From: Gracilibacillus salitolerans
Lineage (GTDB): Bacteria > Bacillota > Bacilli > Bacillales > Amphibacillaceae
Direction: 5' to 3'
Length of the DNA stretch: 64,000 nt
NCBI RefSeq assembly: GCF_009650095.1
Contig: NZ_CP045915.1
Location: 3,224,001 to 3,288,000 of the forward strand
This document shows, in pieces, positions 12,392 to 21,453 of this stretch (position 1 is its first letter; each line of letters begins with the position of its first letter). The notes beneath the pieces were generated by a model. That model did no database searches and was not told the origin of the DNA. It saw only the letters and a list, made by a program, of their open reading frames with translations. The translations under genes were made by a program, and so were the position numbers.

Positions 12392-14077
12392 ATGCAACGA
12401 AAACATAAAGCTGTCCGTGCTGGATCCTATTTTACACAATCATTAAAAAATATCGGAGTGGACACCGTATTTGGGTCCGTATTTCAGTCACTATTGTTTA
12501 AATATGACAAAGATATCTTACACCAACAATTAACACATGAGCAATCCATTATTCATGCAGCAGATGGTTACGCTCGTTCTACAGGCAAAACTGGTGTTGC
12601 TTTTATCACAACGGATTTCGGTATTACCAATGCGATAACTGGTATAGCAACTGCCCAATTAGATAGCGTACCACTTTTAGTCTTTATTCAAAAAACAAAT
12701 TCGAAAGATGAGTGCCTTGACATCGCAACATTGACCAAACCAATAAGTAAACATTACTTTCAGATCGAACATCCTGAAGACTTTCCATCTATTATCAAGG
12801 CAGCAGGTCAAATTGCAAGTACTGGCCGGAAAGGTACAGTTATTATCGAATTCTCCAATCAGCAAGTAGAACAGTTCGATTCACAACCCATTCATTATCG
12901 AGAGCTATACACTACCGAGAAAGGACTTCCGTCCATCCCTCTGCCACAACTTAATAAAGCAGTTCAGCAAATTAAAAGAGCTCGAAAACCGCTTTTATTA
13001 ATTGGTGGTGGTGTGATCAGTTCAGGTTCCTATCACATTCTCGAAACGCTTATAAGTCAAACAAACATCCCTTTTACAAGCACATTAATGGGATTAGGTG
13101 CCATCGATGTTAATCATCCGCTTCATTTAGGTATGGTAGGCATGCACGGAACATTCGCTGCTAATCGTGCTGTACATCGTTGTGATGTACTTATTTGCTT
13201 AGGAGTGCGCTTTAGTGATCGAATTACAGGTAAAGCGAAAGGCTTTTCACCTCATTCCATTAAAATCCAAGTAGATATAGATCCAGCCGAAGTGAACAAG
13301 AACATTCAGGTTGATATACCAATTATTAGTGATATTAAACCCGTATTAACTGCTATGATGAGTCAATTAAATAACTATGATTCAGAACATTGGACTGAAG
13401 AAGTAGTGAATTGGAGAAAAAGCTCACCACAGTTTTCATCTTCTACCAGCAAGTTAAAACCCGATGATATTATCCGTATAATAGACCAATATGCTGGTAA
13501 AAATACAATTGTAGCCACTGATGTAGGTCAGCATCAAATGTGGACCGCACTGCATTTTCCATTTCGCCGCCCTCGACAATTGCTAACTTCTGGCGGTTTT
13601 GGAACAATGGGTTATGGATTACCAGCTGCAATAGGCGCTGCAGTAGGGAAAAAAGAGCAAACAATTGTATGTTTCACTGGTGATGGCAGTATTCAAATGA
13701 ATATTCAGGAGCTTTATCATGTTGCACGTCATAACCTAAATATAAAAATAATTATTTTGCGGAACGGGTATTTAGGTATGGTACGACAATGGCAGCAACT
13801 ATTTTATAAAAATAAATATTCTCAGGTAAAAATTAGTTCTCCTGATTTTCTAACATTTGCAGACAGTTTTGGTGTCAAAGGATATCGAGCTTCGAATAAA
13901 ACAGAAGCAAAGAAAATTATTAGGAAAGCTTTTGCGTCTATGCAGCCGGCGGTATTAGATTTTATTATTGAAGAAGAAGTAAATGTCTATCCTATTGTGC
14001 CACCTGGTGGAAATAATACAGATGCAATAGATGGAAATCTAGATCAAATGAAAAGAAGAAAACAAAACCATAATTAA
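12392..14077 (+). CDS. acetolactate synthase large-subunit-like ThDP enzyme, orphan
   Basis: Thiamine-diphosphate enzyme of the acetohydroxyacid synthase family, 561 residues. Domains in order: N-terminal PYR domain with the catalytic glutamate in THEQSIIHAADGYAR (about residues 50-65), a central nucleotide-binding-like domain, and a C-terminal PP domain with GDGSIQMNIQEL (about 430). The C-terminus NVYPIVPPGG is as in IlvB. The loop that normally reads GYPGGA after VFG is replaced by GSVFQS, so substrate handling or FAD/lid contacts may differ. No ilvN regulatory subunit or ilvC lies next to it, so it is an orphan paralogue. It could make acetolactate in a special condition or be another 2-ketoacid decarboxylase-type enzyme. 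A weak ribosome site (AAAGGG) precedes the ATG. Confidence 0.75.
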   Translation: MQRKHKAVRAGSYFTQSLKNIGVDTVFGSVFQSLLFKYDKDILHQQLTHEQSIIHAADGYARSTGKTGVAFITTDFGITNAITGIATAQLDSVPLLVFIQKTNSKDECLDIATLTKPISKHYFQIEHPEDFPSIIKAAGQIASTGRKGTVIIEFSNQQVEQFDSQPIHYRELYTTEKGLPSIPLPQLNKAVQQIKRARKPLLLIGGGVISSGSYHILETLISQTNIPFTSTLMGLGAIDVNHPLHLGMVGMHGTFAANRAVHRCDVLICLGVRFSDRITGKAKGFSPHSIKIQVDIDPAEVNKNIQVDIPIISDIKPVLTAMMSQLNNYDSEHWTEEVVNWRKSSPQFSSSTSKLKPDDIIRIIDQYAGKNTIVATDVGQHQMWTALHFPFRRPRQLLTSGGFGTMGYGLPAAIGAAVGKKEQTIVCFTGDGSIQMNIQELYHVARHNLNIKIIILRNGYLGMVRQWQQLFYKNKYSQVKISSPDFLTFADSFGVKGYRASNKTEAKKIIRKAFASMQPAVLDFIIEEEVNVYPIVPPGGNNTDAIDGNLDQMKRRKQNHN

Positions 14078-14090
14078 TTTTAACATTGAC

Positions 14091-14119
14091 TTGCAATTTG
14101 AATTTTAACTTGCTATAAT
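14091..14119 (+). promoter_or_regulatory. cspA promoter (SigA)
   Basis: TTGCAA (14091-14096), 17-bp spacer, TATAAT (14114-14119). An additional TTGACT lies 5 bp upstream of the -35 but is badly spaced. Confidence 0.75.
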
Positions 14120-14125
14120 TGCCTT

Positions 14126-14240
14126 AGCTATTTTGTTCGATGACACCTTCAAGTATCGTAACGTTAAGTTTTCGTTTTGAGGCAAGAGCAAGAATAGTAA
14201 TACAATTGTGTGAACGGTTCACACTAGGAGGAAAAGAAAT
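14126..14240 (+). promoter_or_regulatory. long 5' leader of the cold-shock gene
   Basis: About 115 nt of untranslated leader, as is usual for cspA-type mRNAs, whose leader refolds with temperature. It ends in a hairpin (GTGTGA at 14208-14213 with TCACAC at 14219-14224) that stands just before a strong AGGAGG ribosome site (14226-14231), so the hairpin may modulate access to it (inference). Confidence 0.55.
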
Positions 14241-14441
14241 ATGGTACAAGGTACAGTAAAATGGTTTAACGCAGACAAAGGTTTTGGATTTATCGAAGTA
14301 GAAGGACAAGACGACGTATTCGTACACTTCTCTGCTATCCAAGGCGAAGGCTTTAAGACACTTGAAGAAGGTCAAAGCGTAACTTTCGATATCGAAGAAG
14401 GTAATCGTGGACCACAAGCAGCTAACGTAGTAAAAAACTAA
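14241..14441 (+). CDS. csp: cold-shock protein CspA/CspB family
   Basis: A 66-residue single cold-shock domain that binds single-stranded RNA and acts as an RNA chaperone. Both nucleic-acid motifs are present: RNP1 KGFGFIE (about residues 13-19) and RNP2 VFVHFSAI (about 26-33). Length and composition match the major Bacillus Csp proteins. Preceded by a long leader and strong ribosome site and followed by a strong terminator, so it is a single-gene unit. Confidence 0.95.
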   Translation: MVQGTVKWFNADKGFGFIEVEGQDDVFVHFSAIQGEGFKTLEEGQSVTFDIEEGNRGPQAANVVKN

Positions 14442-14456
14442 TTTAGCGCTTAACAG

Positions 14457-14493
14457 AAAAAACGCTTATGCTTTTTAGCATAAGCGTTTTTTT
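14457..14493 (+). terminator. csp terminator (possibly bidirectional)
   Basis: Hairpin AAAAACGCTTATGC/GCATAAGCGTTTTT with a 6-nt loop and a run of seven Ts. It lies between convergent csp and DUF488 genes. Confidence 0.9.
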
Positions 14494-14497
14494 ATCG

Positions 14498-14857
14498 TTA
14501 AGAAATTAACTCCTTCAGTATGACTACATGATTATAATCTTGCTCCCTCGCGGCATACACTAATGTTATGTTATGCTCATGGTGTTTATAATAGGTCCTT
14601 AATTGATCTAACGCTTCCCTTTTTGCTGGATCATTCCTTAATTCTTTTATGTACAATTGTTTAAACTGCTCAAATTTAGCACGGTCATGCTGAAACCATT
14701 TCCTTAACTTAGGAGAAGGACCAATTTCTTTTAACCATACATCTATCTGCGCCCTATCCTTTGATACCCCTCGAGGCCAAACCCGATCAACAAGTATTCG
14801 AAAACCGTCATCTTCCCTTACTTCGTCATAAACACGCTTTAAATGAATGGATAACAC
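14498..14857 (-). CDS. DUF488 family protein (YeaO-like)
   Basis: A small soluble protein of about 117-119 residues. DUF488 signature: KRVYDE near the start, RILVDRVWPRG at about residues 20-30, KLRKWFQHD and a final YAAREQDYNHVVIL strand. Function is unknown in the family. Start choice is unclear: GTG at 14857 is directly fused to the GGGGG ribosome site with no spacing. An ATT at 14848 sits 8 nt behind that site, and the protein then starts close to where E. coli YeaO starts. No ATG, GTG or TTG is available further in before the conserved core. Confidence 0.75.
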   Translation of the reverse strand: MLSIHLKRVYDEVREDDGFRILVDRVWPRGVSKDRAQIDVWLKEIGPSPKLRKWFQHDRAKFEQFKQLYIKELRNDPAKREALDQLRTYYKHHEHNITLVYAAREQDYNHVVILKELIS

Positions 14858-14936
14858 CCCCTAAGCAAAATATTAGACCTCTCCTATTTTTGAGCGTATC
14901 ATTTCTTACATGCTCAAGTAAATAAGGAGTGATCAC

Positions 14937-15938
14937 ATGGACAATATTTTTTCCAATGTTACATTTTCAATATTAGACTTAGCACCTGTCTTGCATGGAC
15001 ATGATGCTTCTTTATCTTTTCAAAATAGTGCAGACTTAGCACAGCACGCAGAAAAATTAGGATACCACCGCTATTGGTTGGCAGAACATCATAATATGCC
15101 TGGTATTGCCAGTTCTGCTACATCACTCGCTATCAGTCATATAGCTAGTCACACAGATAAAATCCGCGTAGGTGCAGGGGGTATTATGCTTCCCAATCAT
15201 GCACCGTTAGTTATTGCCGAGCAATTTGGAACGCTCGATGCATTATATCCGGAAAGAATTGATTTAGGCTTAGGACGTGCGCCTGGGAGTGATCAAGCAA
15301 CTGCTTATGCTCTAAGACGCACCTTAAACAGTAGTCCGGAAGATTTTCCACATCAAGTAGAAGAATTAGAATCCTATTTTGCTGGTACAGCTAGAGTAAA
15401 AGCAGTACCTGGTAAAGACGCAAACGTGCCATTATGGTTACTCGGTTCAAGTGACTTTAGTGCTCGCCTAGCTGCAGAAAAAGGACTGCCTTTTGCATTC
15501 GCAAGCCATTTTTCACCTGATTATACATTACCGGCATTACGCTTATATCGAGATCGTTTTACACCATCGAATCAACTTAGTAAGCCAAATGCAATGGTTG
15601 GTGTAAACATTATCGCAGCTGAAACGACTGAAAAAGCAAAATGGTTAGCAACTTCCCAACAACAGCAATTCTTGTCAATGGTACGTGGAGAACCTTCCCA
15701 ACTAATGCCGCCGATTGATGATATTGAACAAGAATGGACCATCTATGAAAAAGCATCTGTTGAAAAATCAGTCAATAGCAAATCAACTATTATCGGAGAT
15801 AAAGATGTGGTGAGAGATAAATTAGCAACATTTATCGAAGAAACAGATGCAGATGAAGTGATTATTAATTCGCAAATTTATGATCATGAAGAACGTAAAA
15901 ATTCTTACCAAATCGTATCTGATATTGTTCATATTTAA
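14937..15938 (+). CDS. LLM-class flavin-dependent monooxygenase (YceB/YtmO type)
   Basis: Luciferase-like monooxygenase, 333 residues, expected to use FMNH2 and O2 as a soluble TIM-barrel enzyme. Family signs: SILDLAPV at the start, [19 protein letters not shown] (about 42-60), [40 protein letters not shown] as the central block, and a C-terminal [11 protein letters not shown] helix. The YceB/YhbW subgroup has no firmly assigned substrate; some relatives act on alkanes, thioethers or sulfonates. AAGGAG precedes the ATG by 7 nt. Single gene with its own terminator. Confidence 0.85.
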   Translation: MDNIFSNVTFSILDLAPVLHGHDASLSFQNSADLAQHAEKLGYHRYWLAEHHNMPGIASSATSLAISHIASHTDKIRVGAGGIMLPNHAPLVIAEQFGTLDALYPERIDLGLGRAPGSDQATAYALRRTLNSSPEDFPHQVEELESYFAGTARVKAVPGKDANVPLWLLGSSDFSARLAAEKGLPFAFASHFSPDYTLPALRLYRDRFTPSNQLSKPNAMVGVNIIAAETTEKAKWLATSQQQQFLSMVRGEPSQLMPPIDDIEQEWTIYEKASVEKSVNSKSTIIGDKDVVRDKLATFIEETDADEVIINSQIYDHEERKNSYQIVSDIVHI

Positions 15939-15950
15939 TTCTTAATAGCA

Positions 15951-15992
15951 CTACACACGTTCCTCTATTTTATGGAACGTGTGTAGTCTTTT
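15951..15992 (+). terminator. terminator after the monooxygenase gene
   Basis: Perfect 13-bp stem (15951-15963 with 15974-15986), 10-nt loop, then a T-run. Confidence 0.88.
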
Positions 15993-16049
15993 TTGAATAC
16001 TTATGCTTTGGGTAAAGAATGTTATTTTATTTTTCGCGAAGTTTATTCA

Positions 16050-16080
16050 ACAAATCTTTATTTACCCTTAGTAGATTTGT
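16050..16080. repeat. single copy of the ACAAATCT...AGATTTGT hairpin element
   Basis: ACAAATCT and AGATTTGT arms around a 15-nt loop, preceded by TTTATTCA. The same arrangement forms the 51-bp tandem repeat at 52993-53145, so this is a fourth, isolated copy of the element, between the monooxygenase terminator and the convergent esterase gene. Confidence 0.6.
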
Positions 16081-16104
16081 AATTAATCTCTGTATGTTCA
16101 AAGT

Positions 16105-16893
16105 CTATTTTTTAATCGGTAACCATGCTAATACTTCTTTGATTTTTTCATCCCAATATCCCCAATCGTGAGTTCCTCTTGAGAAAGTATGTAGAAGAGG
16201 AAGATTATTCTCTTCTGCAAATTGATGAAATTTCTGATTATCCTCCCATAAATAATCCTCTGTACCACAAGCTAGAAATAATTGCGGTAGTTCTTGACCA
16301 CTCGCCAGCAAATTTTGCACAACAGCAAATAGATCATGATCAGTCCCGTTAAGGTCTTGGGCGCCATAAACTTGATAAATTGCATTGCCTACCGGATCTT
16401 CTTCTTCCCTAGTTTTTTTAACATGTGTGGCTATATCTAATACACCGGATAAGCTGGCTGCTGCAGCAAATTGCTCCGGTTTACGCAGCGCCCATTTAAA
16501 AGCACCATAACCTCCCATGGATAAGCCTGCAACGAAATTATCTTCTCTCTTTGTTGATAACGGAAAAAAAGAACGAGCAATTCGTGGTAATTCATTAGAA
16601 ATAAACTTCCAATACTTTTTACCGTATTGCATATCTGCGTAAAAACTATGATCAACTTGAGGCATGACGACGGCAATTCCATATTCAGCTGCATATCTTT
16701 CAATCGATGTACGTCTTGACCAGATCGTATGATCATCACTAAAGCCATGTAACAAATACAAAACAGGTATTTTGCCATCTGACCGATTATTTTTAAGCCC
16801 AATTTGACTAGTTGTTTCTTCCGGTAAAATCACTGTCATGGATGTACTGATTGTTAATACTTCCGAAAAAAAATCGCATTTGATTAGTGCCAT
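16105..16893 (-). CDS. alpha/beta-hydrolase esterase (tributyrin esterase/EstA family)
   Basis: Cytoplasmic esterase of the FrmB/tributyrin-esterase family, 262 residues, no signal peptide. Catalytic triad visible: nucleophile S125 in GLSMGGYGA, an Asp in CGTEDYLWEDN, and a His in SRGTHDWGYW. YLLHGFSDDHTIW gives the oxyanion loop. Homologues hydrolyse short acyl esters and S-formylglutathione-type thioesters. It lies 11 bp downstream of the beta-lactamase-like gene on the same strand, so the two form an operon of two serine hydrolases. Confidence 0.85.
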   Translation of the reverse strand: MALIKCDFFSEVLTISTSMTVILPEETTSQIGLKNNRSDGKIPVLYLLHGFSDDHTIWSRRTSIERYAAEYGIAVVMPQVDHSFYADMQYGKKYWKFISNELPRIARSFFPLSTKREDNFVAGLSMGGYGAFKWALRKPEQFAAAASLSGVLDIATHVKKTREEEDPVGNAIYQVYGAQDLNGTDHDLFAVVQNLLASGQELPQLFLACGTEDYLWEDNQKFHQFAEENNLPLLHTFSRGTHDWGYWDEKIKEVLAWLPIKK

Positions 16894-16904
16894 AAAACCC
16901 CTCC

Positions 16905-18056
16905 TTAATTGATTGCGCCATAAATGACATTTCGAATTCTTGGCTGATGATAAGCCTCAAAGTTTGGTAACATTTGCTGCATATAAACAGCAGATATTTT
17001 TTCTGTCGGGTCGATAAATACATATGTACCAGCCAAGCCTGACCAGCCAAACTCACCAATGGAACTGTTACTTCCGCCTTTTGTCTGATCGATCATGACT
17101 CGTACGCCTAAGCCATAACCATAACCATTTTCATCATTCCAGCCTAATTCTCGTAGTAATTCATTCGGTAAATGGTTTTGAGCCATTAACTCAATCGAAT
17201 ACTTACTTAAAATAGTTACATCATCCATTGTTCCACCTAATGCTAAACAATGAGCAAATTGATGATAATCTGCCAGTGTTGAATGAAGCCCTGCACCACC
17301 ACTTTCAAATACTGCGATCGGTTCAGCATCACTATCTAGCCACGTATTCTCTACTAATTCACCGGTATCTTTACGATCATATAATGTTGCTAGTCGGTGT
17401 TTTTTGGCCAAAGGGATTTTAAAAAAAGTATCATTCATGCCTAACGGTCGGAATATATTTTCAGCCAAATATTCCCCAAATGACATACCACTTACTTCTT
17501 CAATTAGTGCTCCAAGCACATCGTGACTAAGACCATATTTCCAATGTGTACCTGGATGAAATTCTAAAGGATTATCACTTAGTTTTTTAGCCAATAACCG
17601 CAGTTTGGACATCTCAGCAGAACTCTCTTCATCTCTAACTTCTGCCATCACTTTACTCGTCAGTCTCTCTACTTCTGTTTGTTTGCCACCGTATGTTAAT
17701 CCAGAAGTCATCGTAAACAAATCCTTGATCGTGATTTCCTGATTTGCTTTAACCAGTTGTCCATTCTCAAATACATGCATATCTTTAAATTCTGGTAGAT
17801 AAGCAGAGAGTGGGTCAGTCAACAAAATCTTTCCCCGTTCAAAAAGTTGTAGCCCTGCTACACACGTTACTACTTTAGACATAGAGTAAATACGATAAAG
17901 CGTTTTGTCATTAATCTCTTTTTGCTTATTTAAATCCGCATACCCAACATAATTTTCGTAGATAGATAGTTTTTCTTTTTTGACAGATAACGCTACACCT
18001 GCTGGTCCTTTATCTCTAAAATCCTTCAGTAAATCATCTAATCGATTCTTTAACAT
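16905..18056 (-). CDS. serine hydrolase of the class C beta-lactamase/EstB family
   Basis: About 384 residues, no signal peptide, so probably an intracellular esterase or peptidase rather than a beta-lactamase. The SxxK motif is S58-M-S-K61 in YSMSK. The Y-x-N-like second motif is YGLSHDV and the third is in the HQPRIRN region. I set the start at ATG 18056, the third in-frame candidate, because AGGGGTGA lies a few bases before it; GTG at 18065 overlaps that site. First gene of a two-gene operon with the esterase. Confidence 0.83.
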   Translation of the reverse strand: MLKNRLDDLLKDFRDKGPAGVALSVKKEKLSIYENYVGYADLNKQKEINDKTLYRIYSMSKVVTCVAGLQLFERGKILLTDPLSAYLPEFKDMHVFENGQLVKANQEITIKDLFTMTSGLTYGGKQTEVERLTSKVMAEVRDEESSAEMSKLRLLAKKLSDNPLEFHPGTHWKYGLSHDVLGALIEEVSGMSFGEYLAENIFRPLGMNDTFFKIPLAKKHRLATLYDRKDTGELVENTWLDSDAEPIAVFESGGAGLHSTLADYHQFAHCLALGGTMDDVTILSKYSIELMAQNHLPNELLRELGWNDENGYGYGLGVRVMIDQTKGGSNSSIGEFGWSGLAGTYVFIDPTEKISAVYMQQMLPNFEAYHQPRIRNVIYGAIN

Positions 18057-18181
18057 AAGCATCACCCCTATCTTGTTATCGCTTTCTTTATTTTACCACA
18101 ATAGTTAATGATTTGCTTTTTCAAACATATTGGCTAAATTCTGATACAATAGAAACACATTAGGAAAAAGGACGGAAAATC

Positions 18182-19654
18182 ATGGCAGAAAAACTTACGA
18201 AACGACCACTGGTACTGGCTTCCCTTGTTTCATCCATGTTTATGGCTGCAATTGAAGGAACAATTATCGCAACTGCAATGCCAAATATTGTGGCTGATTT
18301 GGGCGGTTTTTCTTTATACAGTTGGGTATTTTCAAGTTTCTTATTAATGCAAGCTGTTACTACAATGATATATGGAAAATTAGCTGATCTGTTTGGAAGA
18401 AAACCTATTTTCATTATTGGAGTCATTATCTTTTTACTTGGGTCGATTCTTTGTGGACTTGCACCTACCATGGGTGCACTGATCGTATTTCGTCTGATTC
18501 AGGGACTTGGAGCAGGTGCGATTCAACCGATTGTTACTACTATTGTAGGGGATATGTATACCGTGGAAGAAAGAGCAAAGGTCCAAGGATACTTAGCCAG
18601 TGTATGGGGGATCTCATCTGTGATAGGTCCATTACTTGGAGGAATTATTGTTCAATTTATTGATTGGGCATGGATCTTCTGGATGAATATACCGATTGGA
18701 ATTATCGGTCTAATAGGGGTTATTATCTTTTTCCACGAAGAAGTTGATACAGAGAGAAAATCCATTGATTATCTTGGTTCCAGTTTATTTTTTATCGCTA
18801 TCTCCTGCTTGATTATTGTTTTTGTACAGGCTGGAACGAGCTGGGCTTGGATATCACCTGAAAGCATTAGTTTGTTACTTATTTTTGTAATCTGTACGGC
18901 CATCTTTCTATGGCATGAACAAAAAGCTACCTCACCCATGATGCCACTTGCTTTATGGAAAAATAAGTTGATTGTAATTGCGAATATCGCAACTTTGCTT
19001 TCCGGGATGATAACCCTCGGACTTTCTAGTTTTCTTCCTACTTATGTTCAAGGAGTTATGGGTGAATCTGCAATTGTTGCTGGTTTTACGTTAAGTACTT
19101 TATCAATTGGATGGCCAATTTCTGCAACGCTTGCTGGACATCTTGTATTACGAATAGGGTTCCGATTAACAGCATTTGCAGGCGGATTTGCTTTATTTCT
19201 CGGTACTTTTTTATTCTTTCTATTAGATGCAGATAAAGGACCAATCTATGCAGGTATCAGCTCATTTATCGTTGGTGTCGGAATGGGGTTATCTTCCACA
19301 ACCTTTATCGTCTCGATCCAAAATACTGTCTCTTGGTACGAAAGAGGGGTGGCGACATCCCTTAATATGTTTATGCGGATTATTGGTAGTGCGGTCGGCG
19401 CGGCTTTTCTTGGTGGAATATTAAATATGCGATTAAATCATTTCTACCAGCAAAGTGGGGAAGATCTTGAAATTGCCAATACAGATATGTTGTTAGATGA
19501 AGGAATGCGAGAAACGATTTCTCCTGAAACATTGGCATCAATGCAGGATGGTTTAACCTATGCTTTGCACACTGTATACACTGGATTATTTATGATTGGA
19601 ACTTTAACCTTTGTCATTCTATGGTTCTTTCCAAAAGTAACAATCGAAAAGTAA
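18182..19654 (+). CDS. MFS drug exporter, DHA2 (14-TM) family
   Basis: Proton-driven multidrug exporter of the EmrB/QacA type, 490 residues with about 14 predicted membrane helices. Signatures: the first helix MFMAAIEGTIIATAMPNIVADLGG with the usual acidic residue, motif A GKLADLFGRKPIF between helices 2 and 3, and the motif C region GPLLGGIIVQFIDWAWIFWMNIPIG. AAGGA ribosome site before ATG. No regulator next to it, so the substrate cannot be inferred. Confidence 0.9.
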   Translation: MAEKLTKRPLVLASLVSSMFMAAIEGTIIATAMPNIVADLGGFSLYSWVFSSFLLMQAVTTMIYGKLADLFGRKPIFIIGVIIFLLGSILCGLAPTMGALIVFRLIQGLGAGAIQPIVTTIVGDMYTVEERAKVQGYLASVWGISSVIGPLLGGIIVQFIDWAWIFWMNIPIGIIGLIGVIIFFHEEVDTERKSIDYLGSSLFFIAISCLIIVFVQAGTSWAWISPESISLLLIFVICTAIFLWHEQKATSPMMPLALWKNKLIVIANIATLLSGMITLGLSSFLPTYVQGVMGESAIVAGFTLSTLSIGWPISATLAGHLVLRIGFRLTAFAGGFALFLGTFLFFLLDADKGPIYAGISSFIVGVGMGLSSTTFIVSIQNTVSWYERGVATSLNMFMRIIGSAVGAAFLGGILNMRLNHFYQQSGEDLEIANTDMLLDEGMRETISPETLASMQDGLTYALHTVYTGLFMIGTLTFVILWFFPKVTIEK

Positions 19655-19692
19655 AACAGAAAATAAAGTATCTTAGTATCTTAAGAATTGAA

Positions 19693-19736
19693 AAAGTATA
19701 CAAGTGTTTCTGCTAAATGAAACACTTGTATACTTT
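19693..19736. terminator. terminator between MFS gene and cwlJ
   Basis: An 18-bp perfect stem (19693-19710 with 19719-19736) with an 8-nt loop, flanked by A and T runs, between convergent genes. Confidence 0.85.
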
Positions 19737-19800
19737 AGTCTGTTTTATTTTCTGCAACTGGGCAAGCGAGACTATTCAAACAGCATTGTATAACAATATG

Positions 19801-20232
19801 TTAAAAGGTCCCAAATACGCTAGGACAATCTGCTTCTGTTGGATTATAAAAACAATGGCTCTTAAAACGTCCTACATTCCATTGTCCAAACCATTGTGCC
19901 GGACAACTTCCTTCAGGTTCAAAAAACCATAAGGCATAACTTGCCGGATGATTACGTTCTCCATTGATTGACTTTCTTGCTAAACGTATATCTTTTTCTC
20001 TTGCCCTTTGGTAAAAGTATCCCTTTTGTGTTGCTTCAAAACCTCCTGGACTTTGGTATACCATTCGATTGACCGAATTAATATCTTCAAAATCCAAGCA
20101 ACGAGCTTTCACTCGATTTACACCAACGTTGCCAACCATTAACATACCAAGTTGACCGTCACCTTCTGCTTCTGCTCTCATTAATCGCGCTAATAGTTTC
20201 ACATCTGCCTCATTACTTTTTATTACAGCCAT
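19801..20232 (-). CDS. cwlJ: spore cortex-lytic enzyme CwlJ
   Basis: Degrades cortex peptidoglycan during spore germination, in response to Ca-dipicolinate in B. subtilis. 143 residues from the chosen start, against 142 in B. subtilis. The SleB/CwlJ hydrolase domain fills the protein: LLARLMRAEAEGDG with the catalytic Glu, GMLMVGNVGVNRVKA, GYFYQRARE, RSINGERNHPASYALWF and PAQWFGQWNVGRFKSHCFY. The ATG at 20232 has GGAGG 8 nt upstream; upstream in-frame codons lack this. The usual partner gerQ is not adjacent. Presence marks the organism as a spore former. Confidence 0.95.
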   Translation of the reverse strand: MAVIKSNEADVKLLARLMRAEAEGDGQLGMLMVGNVGVNRVKARCLDFEDINSVNRMVYQSPGGFEATQKGYFYQRAREKDIRLARKSINGERNHPASYALWFFEPEGSCPAQWFGQWNVGRFKSHCFYNPTEADCPSVFGTF

Positions 20233-20351
20233 TCTCATTCCTCCTCTATTCCCTTTATATTCAAGCAAATAAAAAGATTGAATGTCCAAATATAGAATCA
20301 ATAATGTAACCTTTCATTATATGGTATACTTTACTCAGGAGGTGCTTTGTT

Positions 20352-20618
20352 ATGAAACTTAGTAATTTCATCTTACACAAGGATATCTTATTAATTCATG
20401 CTGATATTAATGGAAATGATTATATATTTACAGTAAGGTGGAGAACTCTCGAAAACAAAAAAGGTGGAGAATGGGAACTTAAATCCTATCTAAACAACTC
20501 AAATGGTAAAAAAGATTTGTCAGAAAAACAGCTCCAACAATTTATTGATCGGATAAATCCACAATGGGATTGGGAAAAAGATCAAGAACAAATTATGAAT
20601 GTTATCAAAAATGACTAG
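20352..20618 (+). CDS. small hypothetical protein, 88 residues
   Basis: Not recognised. Acidic/basic mixed soluble protein with alternating beta-strand-like stretches in the first half (FILHKDILLIHADI, YIFTVRW) and a helical, Trp-containing C-terminus (INPQWDWEKDQEQIM). It is likely real: it has a strong AGGAGG ribosome site at 8 nt, an extended -10 element TGGTATACT upstream, divergent to cwlJ, and a perfect terminator hairpin at its stop codon. It may be sporulation linked by position only. Confidence 0.7.
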   Translation: MKLSNFILHKDILLIHADINGNDYIFTVRWRTLENKKGGEWELKSYLNNSNGKKDLSEKQLQQFIDRINPQWDWEKDQEQIMNVIKND

Positions 20619-20644
20619 TTATGCTAAGCATAACTAGTCATTTT
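20607..20644. terminator. terminator overlapping the stop of the 88-residue gene
   Basis: A 17-bp perfect stem (20607-20623 with 20628-20644) with a 4-nt loop and AAAA/TTTT ends; can act on both strands. Confidence 0.85.
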
Positions 20645-20703
20645 ATCCAAAGAAGGTAAGAAAGCTTAATTCAAAGGTGTCTTACTCCAACGTCAGAGCT
20701 TTT

Positions 20704-21453
20704 TTAAATCAATGCTTCTGAAGATTCCTTAAACCAATTAATTTGTTCTCGAAGTCGAACTACTTCACCTATGACAATTAAAGAGGGGTTACTGATTTCA
20801 TCCAACCTATCTGAGATCGTTTCTAAATCGGCAACAATTGTTTTCTGGTGTGGTAAAGTCCCCCAATGGATAATAGAGACAGGAGTAGTCTTACTTAACC
20901 CTGCATTTTTTAATTTTTCACAGATAATAGGGAACTTTTTTATTCCCATATAAAAACACAATGTATCAGCTCCATTTGCCATATAATGCCATTGTTCGTC
21001 TGTTTTGGCTTCGGGGTTGGAACCATTAATAAAACTTACCGATCCACTTATATGACGATGCGTGAGTGGAATTCCAGCATATGCCGCAGCACTTATTCCG
21101 GAAGTAATTCCTGGTACTACTTCATAATCAATCTGATTTTCTTCAAGGTGAATCGCTTCCTCCCCACCTCTGCCGAATATAAATGGATCTCCCCCTTTTA
21201 ATCTTGTTACGATTTTTCCTTTAGAGGCATAGTAAATAAGTTGCTCATTTATTTTTTCTTGAATTAATCCATGTTTACGTGGTTCTTTCCCACAGAAAAT
21301 CAATTCCGCCTTCTCTGTGGCATGATTTAATAATGAGTGGTTTACTAATCGATCATACAGGATGACATCTGCTTCTTGTATAGCACGCAATCCCTTGACA
21401 GTAATTAATTCTTCATCTCCTGGTCCTGCTCCCACTAAGTAAACTTTCCCCAT
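20704..21453 (-). CDS. sumT: uroporphyrinogen-III C-methyltransferase (SUMT)
   Basis: Makes precorrin-2 by two SAM-dependent methylations of uroporphyrinogen III, the branch towards siroheme, the cofactor of sulfite and nitrite reductases. 249 residues. Motifs: VGAGPGDEELIT at the N-terminus, YDRLV, GKIVTRLKGGDPFIFGRGGEE (about 82-100) and VVPGITSGISAAAYAGIPLTHR. The start lies 41 bp inside the end of the sulfate permease gene, so the two are translationally linked. The SAM-I riboswitch upstream of cysP should control both. Siroheme for sulfate reduction is the likely purpose here. Confidence 0.95.
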   Translation of the reverse strand: MGKVYLVGAGPGDEELITVKGLRAIQEADVILYDRLVNHSLLNHATEKAELIFCGKEPRKHGLIQEKINEQLIYYASKGKIVTRLKGGDPFIFGRGGEEAIHLEENQIDYEVVPGITSGISAAAYAGIPLTHRHISGSVSFINGSNPEAKTDEQWHYMANGADTLCFYMGIKKFPIICEKLKNAGLSKTTPVSIIHWGTLPHQKTIVADLETISDRLDEISNPSLIVIGEVVRLREQINWFKESSEALI

